Positions 6,030 through 10,239 of a DNA stretch of 10,239 nucleotides are shown here, piece by piece. Location of the stretch: assembly GCF_036846205.1 (NCBI RefSeq), contig NZ_DAIUCK010000108.1, positions 1-10,239 of the forward strand, in the 5' to 3' direction. Source of the DNA: Rhabdothermincola sp036846205. Its GTDB lineage: Bacteria > Actinomycetota > Acidimicrobiia > Acidimicrobiales > Acidimicrobilacustridaceae. Position 1 is the stretch's first letter, and every line of letters begins with the position of its first letter. Under the pieces are notes generated by a model, which ran no database searches, was not told where the DNA came from, and saw only the letters and a program-made list of their open reading frames with translations. Made by a program: the position numbers and the translations under genes.

Positions 6030-7216
6030 TGGCGGGTGAGGTGGCCGTCCTCGGCGTGGGCATGCACCCCTGGGGCAAGTGGGGTCGCAACTTCGTCGAG
6101 TACGGGGTGCACGCTGCCCAGGCCGCGTTGGCCGACGCCGGCCTGAGCTGGCGGGACGTGCAGTACGTGGCGGGGGCCGACACCATCCGCAACGGCTACC
6201 CCGGCTTCATCGCCGGGGCGACCTTCAGCCAGGCCCTCGGCTGGAAGGGCAACCGGGTGGCGAGCTGCTACGCCGCGTGCGCGTCGGGTGCCCAGGCACT
6301 GAACGTGGCCCGGGCCCAGATCCTCGCCGGGTTCTGTGATGTGGCCCTCGTGGTGGGCGCCGACACCACGCCCAAGGGGTTCTTCGCTCCTGTGGGCGGT
6401 GAACGCCAGGACGACCCGGACTGGCTGCGCTTCCGCCTCCTCGGCGCCACCAACCCCACGTACTTCGCGCTCTACGCCCGTCGGCGCATGGAGCTCTACG
6501 GGGCGACGAGCGAGGACTTCGCCCGGGTGAAGGTGAAGAACGCGCGGCACGGCCTGTCCAACCCCTACGCCCGGTACCGCAAGGAGGTGACCGTCGAGGA
6601 GGTCATGGCCTCCCCGGTGGTCGCCGATCCGCTCCGGCTCCTCGACATCTGCGCCACGAGCGACGGCGCGGCCGCCGTGGTGCTCACCAGCCTGGAGTTC
6701 GCCCGCCGGCACACCACGAGCCCGGTGCGGATCGCGGCGGTCTCGACCGTCACTCCGACCTACCCTCAGACGATCATCGAGATGCCCAACTTCGCCACCG
6801 ATTCCGCCGCGGTGGTCCCGCTGCCCGAACGCCAGTTCCGCGACGCCATCGCCGCCGCGGCCTACGAGGAGGCGGGGCTCGGTCCCGAAGACCTGGATCT
6901 GGCCGAGGTGTACGACCTGTCCACCGCGCTCGAGCTCGACTGGTACGAGAACATCGGGCTCTGCAAGGAGGGGGAGGCCGAGCGGCTCCTCAACGACGGC
7001 GACACCACGATCGGCGGCCGGATCCCGGTGAACCCCAGTGGCGGCCTGGCCTGCTTCGGCGAGGCCATCCCGGCACAGGCGCTGGCCCAGGTGTGCGAGG
7101 TCACCTGGCACCTGCGCGGCGAGGCCGGCGAACGCCAGGTCGACGGTGCCCGGGTGGGGCTGACCGTGAACCAGGGCCTGTTCGGGCACGGCAGCTCGGT
7201 GATCCTCACGCGCTGA
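6029..7216 (+). CDS. Thiolase-fold lipid-transfer-protein-like acyl-CoA enzyme with altered catalytic motifs
   Basis: This 395-residue protein is in the SCP-x/Ltp branch of the thiolase superfamily and pairs with the preceding DUF35 protein. C84 in YAACASGAQAL sits where the thiolase nucleophile is expected. Other landmarks are NPYARYRKEVTVEEVMAS (178-195), the SDGAAAV strand (211-217), AEVYDLST (292-299), NPSGGLACFGEA (335-346) and LFGHGSS (384-390). Compared with SCP-x thiolases, the HDCF motif reads YDLS (Y295 in place of His) and the GHP motif reads GEA (E345 in place of His). It therefore lacks the usual histidines for Claisen chemistry, and an aldolase or other C-C lyase activity on a steroid-derived acyl-CoA is possible. 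The DUF35-thiolase arrangement also occurs in mycobacteria (for example the Rv1627c/Rv1628c region, from memory). An RBS-like GAGGGGG precedes the ATG, which overlaps the DUF35 stop. Confidence 0.87.
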   Translation: MAGEVAVLGVGMHPWGKWGRNFVEYGVHAAQAALADAGLSWRDVQYVAGADTIRNGYPGFIAGATFSQALGWKGNRVASCYAACASGAQALNVARAQILAGFCDVALVVGADTTPKGFFAPVGGERQDDPDWLRFRLLGATNPTYFALYARRRMELYGATSEDFARVKVKNARHGLSNPYARYRKEVTVEEVMASPVVADPLRLLDICATSDGAAAVVLTSLEFARRHTTSPVRIAAVSTVTPTYPQTIIEMPNFATDSAAVVPLPERQFRDAIAAAAYEEAGLGPEDLDLAEVYDLSTALELDWYENIGLCKEGEAERLLNDGDTTIGGRIPVNPSGGLACFGEAIPAQALAQVCEVTWHLRGEAGERQVDGARVGLTVNQGLFGHGSSVILTR

Positions 7217-7223
7217 CCGCCCG

Positions 7224-7502
7224 ATGGCCTCCCGGCGAGCCGACTGGCACTGGCGAGGGTTCCTCCGCCCGGTTCACCGTGATCCGGTCTTCTGGTCCGC
7301 GGTCCTGCTCAGCGTGGTGCTGTTCCTCCCCCAGGTCCTGCTCCTGGGCTGGCAACCCGGTTCGATCGGGTGGTGGTTCCGGGTAGTGGTGCAGGGTCTG
7401 CTCACCGGCGTGGTCGTGCTGTCAGCCGTGGGCACCGGAGCCGGTATCGCTCGGGGCTGGGAACGGGGCCTGGCGCAGGCTCGACGGCACCAGGGTCGCT
7501 GA
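7224..7502 (+). CDS. Small two-helix membrane protein, unknown function
   Basis: This 92-residue protein has a basic, Trp-rich N-terminus (about 1-20) followed by two hydrophobic segments at about 23-42 (VFWSAVLLSVVLFLPQVLLL) and about 51-76 (WWFRVVVQGLLTGVVVLSAV and onward). A short basic C-terminal tail follows. By the positive-inside rule both termini should be cytosolic. It begins 7 nt after the thiolase stop and has no obvious Shine-Dalgarno sequence, so it probably rides on the same transcript. I do not recognise a family, and nothing in the sequence links it directly to steroid metabolism. Confidence 0.62.
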   Translation: MASRRADWHWRGFLRPVHRDPVFWSAVLLSVVLFLPQVLLLGWQPGSIGWWFRVVVQGLLTGVVVLSAVGTGAGIARGWERGLAQARRHQGR

Positions 7503-7505
7503 CCA

Positions 7506-8153
7506 TCAGCGCAGCGTGTACGTCGCCAGCACGAGAGCCAGGCCCAGCAGCAGCGCACCCGCGAGCAGCCACCGCAGCGCGCGCCGCTGGTGGGTGCGCA
7601 AGCGGTCCAGGGCGCGCTGCTCCTGCTTCAAGACGTCGGTGGCGCTGATCAGCCGGCCGTCCGGCAGCGCCCGGGTGTTGGCTCGGAAGTAGAGGCGCAG
7701 GTCGGGATCGGTGACCCGGTCGTAGTCCGCCTCCGTCGGTGCGGTGTCCCCGACGTGCATGCTCGCCTGCGCCCACAGCTCCGCTCGCCGCTGCCAGCAC
7801 TCCCGACCGCGGGGACCGAGGAGGGACTCGATGCGCTCCCCGGTGGCCGTCACGTCGTGGTGGGAGACGATGTTCTGGAGGTTCTCGATGAGGCCGAGCT
7901 CGATGAGCTCCACGGCCTCGGGGTCACCCTCCACGAGCACCTGGTCGACCGCGGTGGCGACCGCCGGCCATTCGGCCGTCTCTCCCGCTTCGACCAGCGT
8001 GACGAGATGCTGTGAGAAGGCAACCACCCGGATGAACAGATCCGGTTCGCCGTGCTCTTCGAAGGTGCGGTTGAACGCGTGGAGGTCATCGGCCGCGAGG
8101 AACGACGGGCACGCCTCGATGAGCAGGTCCAGCGCTTGGTCGCGACGCAGCAT
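7506..8153 (-). CDS. Tail-anchored hypothetical protein with acidic helical N-terminal domain
   Basis: This 215-residue protein has an acidic, helical N-terminal domain (about 1-115) with EACPSFL (13-19), EPDLFIRVVAFSQHLV (36-51) and ELIELGLIENLQNIVSH (82-98). The pattern is reminiscent of the DUF7674 family, though I cannot confirm that. A linker and a charged helix (about 173-193) follow, then a single C-terminal membrane segment at about 194-212 (LLAGALLLGLALVLATY). That topology suggests a cytosolic domain anchored by its tail. The ATG at 8153 lies 37 nt after the ipdF stop on the same strand with no good RBS, so it may be read through from fadE30-ipdF. It ends 3 nt from the convergent small membrane gene. 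Function is unknown. Confidence 0.7.
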   Translation of the reverse strand: MLRRDQALDLLIEACPSFLAADDLHAFNRTFEEHGEPDLFIRVVAFSQHLVTLVEAGETAEWPAVATAVDQVLVEGDPEAVELIELGLIENLQNIVSHHDVTATGERIESLLGPRGRECWQRRAELWAQASMHVGDTAPTEADYDRVTDPDLRLYFRANTRALPDGRLISATDVLKQEQRALDRLRTHQRRALRWLLAGALLLGLALVLATYTLR

Positions 8154-8190
8154 CCGTTGCGCAGCCTAGGGCTCGCCGGAGCGCCAGGCC

Positions 8191-8973
8191 TCAGGGATGC
8201 TGGCTGCTGACCGACACCACCTCACCGGTCATGTACGAGGAGTAGTCGCTGGCCAGGAACACCATCACGTTGGCGACCTCCCATGGCTCCGCACCGCGGC
8301 CGAACGCTTCGCGGGCTGCGAGCTGCTCGAGCAGCTCCTCGGTCGTCACCTTGGCCAGGAACGGATGCATGGCCAGGCTGGGTGCGACCGCGTTGATCCG
8401 CACCCCGGCGTGGGCCGCTTCCAGCGCCGCGCAGCGGGTGAGGGCCATGACCCCGGCCTTGGCGGCCGCGTAGTGGGCCTGGCCCTCCTGGGCGCGCCAG
8501 CCGACCACCGAAGCGTTGTTCACGATGACCCCGCTCCCCCTCGGCATCATGTGGCGCATCGCGGCGCGGGTGGTGCGCATCGTCCCGTTGAGCGTGACGT
8601 CGAGCACCGAGAACCACTGCTCGTCGGTCATCTCGACCAGGTTGGCGGTGCCACCGAGCCCCGCGTTGTTCATCATCACGTCGACGTGACCGAGTTCGGC
8701 CACCGCCACCTCGAACAGCCGCTGCACGTCTTCCTCGACGGCCACGTTGCACACCACGGTGGGAGGGACTTCGCCGCTGACCTCTCCCAACCGCTCGGCA
8801 GCCTCCGCCAGCCGGCGCTCGTGGATGTCACTGATGAGGACCCGGGCACCCTCCTCCGCGCAACGTTTGGCGACCGCGAACCCGATGCCGGTGCCCGCGG
8901 CCGCGGTCACCACCGCCGTCTTGCCGTCGAGCAGGCCGTGCGCAGGCACGTACGGTGGGGGGGACGAGGGCAT
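8191..8973 (-). CDS. ipdF: IpdF-like SDR, 5-OH HIC-CoA dehydrogenase
   Basis: This 260-residue short-chain dehydrogenase has a distinctive cofactor motif TAAAGTGIG (23-31), D49 after the second beta strand (favouring NAD+ over NADP+), NNAG (102-105), and catalytic S155, Y168 and K172. The WRAQEGQAHYAAAKAG block (159-174) and the C-terminal DYSSYMTGEVVSVSSQHP resemble Mtb IpdF (Rv3559c) from memory. IpdF oxidises the 5-hydroxyl of 5-OH HIC-CoA before ring D hydrolysis. The ATG immediately follows the fadE30 stop (TGA then ATG, no gap), reproducing the fadE30-ipdF adjacency of Mtb (Rv3560c-Rv3559c). No separate promoter is expected. Other SDRs share the general fold, but the motif set plus the neighbour makes IpdF the best call. 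Confidence 0.9.
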   Translation of the reverse strand: MPSSPPPYVPAHGLLDGKTAVVTAAAGTGIGFAVAKRCAEEGARVLISDIHERRLAEAAERLGEVSGEVPPTVVCNVAVEEDVQRLFEVAVAELGHVDVMMNNAGLGGTANLVEMTDEQWFSVLDVTLNGTMRTTRAAMRHMMPRGSGVIVNNASVVGWRAQEGQAHYAAAKAGVMALTRCAALEAAHAGVRINAVAPSLAMHPFLAKVTTEELLEQLAAREAFGRGAEPWEVANVMVFLASDYSSYMTGEVVSVSSQHP

Positions 8974-10161
8974 TCAGCCGATCACCTTCGGTTCAGGCGG
9001 GAGCCCGAGAGCGCGCTCGCCGATGATGTTGCGCTGGATCTGGTTGGCGCCGCCGTAGATGGTGTCGGCCCGGCTGTAGAGGAAGAGTCGCTGCGCGGCC
9101 GTCGGCTCGAAGGGGGTGCCGGCAGCGATCATGGCCTCGGGACCGAGCACGTCGACCGCCAGCTCACCGAGATCCCGGTGCAGTCGGGCCCAGTAGAGCT
9201 TGGAGATGTAGGCGGGGCCGCTGAGCTCGGGCCGGTCGGCCATGGTCAGCATGCGCAGGGTGTTGAGCCGCATGATCTCCAACCGGCTCCACATCTGCGC
9301 CAGCCGTTGGCGAACGACGGGATCGCCGGCTCGACCGTTGCGCCGGCAGGCCTCGAGGACCTCGCGGTACTCCCGCATGAACGCGAACTGCTGGCCGAGC
9401 GTCGACGCCCCCCGCTCGAAGGCGAGCAGACCCATCGCCACCTTCCAGCCGTTGTTCATCCCACCGACGACGAGATCGGCCGGAGTGGGGGTGTCGGAGA
9501 AGAAGACCTCGTTGAACTCCGAGGAGCCGGTGATCTGCACGATCGGGCGGATCTCGATGCCCGGGGCGTCCATGGGGACCAGCAGGAAGGAGATGCCCTT
9601 GTGCTTCGGGGCGTCCCGATCGGTGCGGGCCAGCACGAAGCACCAGTGCGCCCAGGTGGCGAGCGAGGTCCACACCTTCTGGCCGTTGATGACCCAGCGG
9701 TCGCCGTCGAGCTCGGCCCGGGTCTGGATGTTGGCGAGGTCCGATCCCGCGTTCGGCTCCGAGTAGCCCTGGCACCACAGCTCCTGGCCGAGGCGGATCG
9801 GCGGGAGGAAGCGTCGCTGCTGCTCGGGAGTGCCGAAGTGGATCAGCGTGGGGCCGATGAGCCCTTCCCCGATGTGCCCGAGCCGTCCCGGGCCGCCCGC
9901 CCGCGCGTATTCCTCGAAGTAGATGACCTGCTGGTGGAGCGGCAGGCCCCGGCCGCCGAATTCGGTCGGCCAGCCGACGCAGGTCCACCCGTCGGCGCCC
10001 AGCCGCTGCTCCCAGGCCAGCCGCTCTTCGAAGCAGGAGTGCTCGTCGCCGGGCCCGCCGCGTCCGCGGATCTCGGCGAACTCCCCGTGGAGCAGGTCGT
10101 CGAGGTACGAGCGCACCTCCTTGCGGAACCGCTCCTGCTCTGGGGTGAAGCTGAGGTCCAT
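8974..10161 (-). CDS. fadE30: FadE30-like acyl-CoA dehydrogenase (HIP-CoA side chain)
   Basis: This 395-residue FAD-dependent acyl-CoA dehydrogenase has an N-terminal helical domain with FTPEQERFRKEVRSYL (5-20) and GWPTEFGGRGLP (63-74). The flavin/substrate loop is CQGYSEPNAGSDLA (129-142), with VWTSLA (163-168), VQITGSSEFNEVFF (208-221), LAFERGASTLGQQ (246-258) and a C-terminal YGGANQIQRNIIGERALGLP (369-388). It matches Mtb FadE30 (Rv3560c), which introduces the double bond into the propanoyl-CoA side chain of HIP-type intermediates. The glutamate position of medium-chain enzymes (YEG) is glycine (G370). E249 in FERG aligns instead with the catalytic Glu of isovaleryl-CoA dehydrogenase-like enzymes (inference). 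No Shine-Dalgarno sequence precedes the ATG; a TAGGCT -10 candidate and operator copy 3 lie immediately upstream. The gene abuts ipdF. Confidence 0.93.
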   Translation of the reverse strand: MDLSFTPEQERFRKEVRSYLDDLLHGEFAEIRGRGGPGDEHSCFEERLAWEQRLGADGWTCVGWPTEFGGRGLPLHQQVIYFEEYARAGGPGRLGHIGEGLIGPTLIHFGTPEQQRRFLPPIRLGQELWCQGYSEPNAGSDLANIQTRAELDGDRWVINGQKVWTSLATWAHWCFVLARTDRDAPKHKGISFLLVPMDAPGIEIRPIVQITGSSEFNEVFFSDTPTPADLVVGGMNNGWKVAMGLLAFERGASTLGQQFAFMREYREVLEACRRNGRAGDPVVRQRLAQMWSRLEIMRLNTLRMLTMADRPELSGPAYISKLYWARLHRDLGELAVDVLGPEAMIAAGTPFEPTAAQRLFLYSRADTIYGGANQIQRNIIGERALGLPPEPKVIG

Positions 10162-10171
10162 GGCAGCGCCG

Positions 10172-10177
10172 AGCCTA
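10172..10177 (-). promoter_or_regulatory. Candidate -10 element for a leaderless fadE30-ipdF transcript
   Basis: On the minus strand this reads TAGGCT (TANNNT), ending 10 nt before the fadE30 ATG. The gap has no ribosome binding site. The operator at 10181-10195 ends 3 nt upstream, between -10 and -35, an ideal place for a repressor to block the polymerase. Confidence 0.45.
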
Positions 10178-10180
10178 CCT

Positions 10181-10195
10181 CTGACGACCCGTCAG
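10181..10195. promoter_or_regulatory. Putative operator, copy 3 (CTGACG-ACC-CGTCAG), before fadE30
   Basis: This perfect inverted repeat extends by one more pair to 10180-10196 (7-bp arms, 3-bp spacer). It is centred 27 nt upstream of the fadE30 ATG in a non-coding stretch. The same arms recur at 3590-3604 (one mismatch) and 5534-5548 (perfect). I see nothing else recognisable between here and the window end at 10239. Confidence 0.77.
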
Positions 10196-10239
10196 ATCCC
10201 AGGTGACGCACACGCAGACCCGCCCCCACTCCCCCGAAC

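Noticed and set aside
5792..7189. Long minus-strand open frame opposite the DUF35/thiolase genes
   Set aside because: Antisense shadow of clearly recognisable coding sequence; composition is typical of a high-GC antisense frame.
7497..7511. Inverted repeat CGCTGA-CCA-TCAGCG at the convergent gene ends, possible bidirectional terminator
   Set aside because: Half of each arm is simply the two facing TGA stop codons, leaving only three extra pairs, and there is no T-tract on either side.
8676..8689. Perfect 14-bp palindrome TCACGTCGACGTGA
   Set aside because: It lies within ipdF codons for the conserved GHVDVMM strand. It does not share the operator sequence, so it is probably a coding coincidence.
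8197..10206. Long plus-strand open frame (about 669 codons) opposite fadE30 and ipdF
   Set aside because: It is a shadow frame of two well-matched minus-strand genes in GC-rich DNA. The translation is rich in His/Arg/Gly/Val with no domain motifs.

Overview
The window is about 10.2 kb of GC-rich DNA (strong G/C at third codon positions, GTG starts, tightly packed genes). It looks like a high-GC actinomycete chromosome. By memory-based comparison, at least six proteins closely resemble the enzymes that Mycobacterium tuberculosis (Mtb) uses to break down the last two rings (C and D) of cholesterol and other steroids. Gene order and the unrelated accessory genes differ from Mtb. An actinobacterium outside the mycolic-acid group, such as an acidimicrobial lineage, would fit, but that placement is inference.

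Layout, left to right. A minus-strand operon (34-3558, read right to left) encodes echA20-ipdA-ipdB-ipdC. Divergent from it, on the plus strand, lie an SDR dehydrogenase (3664-4491) and a helical-repeat protein of unknown function (4501-5568). Next on the plus strand are a DUF35 zinc-ribbon/OB-fold protein and its partner, a thiolase-fold 'lipid-transfer' enzyme (5580-7216), followed by a 92-residue membrane protein (7224-7502). Convergent to that is an uncharacterised tail-anchored protein (7506-8153). A second minus-strand unit, fadE30-ipdF (10161-8191, read right to left), fills the right end. There are no tRNAs, rRNAs, CRISPR arrays or mobile elements that I can see.

How the genes fit together. 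In the published Mtb/Rhodococcus pathway the bicyclic propanoate HIP is activated to its CoA ester, and FadE30 starts shortening of its side chain. IpdF oxidises 5-OH HIC-CoA, IpdC acts next as the flavin reductase, EchA20 hydrolyses the five-membered ring to give COCHEA-CoA, and IpdAB opens the six-membered ring towards MOODA-CoA. Five of these functions are here, in two operons. The activating ligase (FadD3), FadE31-33, FadA6 and a regulator are not in the window.

The most notable new signal is regulatory. A 6-3-6 inverted repeat, CTGAYG-N3-CGTCAG, occurs three times, at the promoter position of every steroid unit: between echA20 and the SDR, before the DUF35/thiolase pair, and before fadE30-ipdF. 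It does not resemble the KstR2 operator known for this pathway in mycobacteria. It also ties the DUF35/thiolase pair, which is not assigned to ring C/D degradation, to the same putative regulon.
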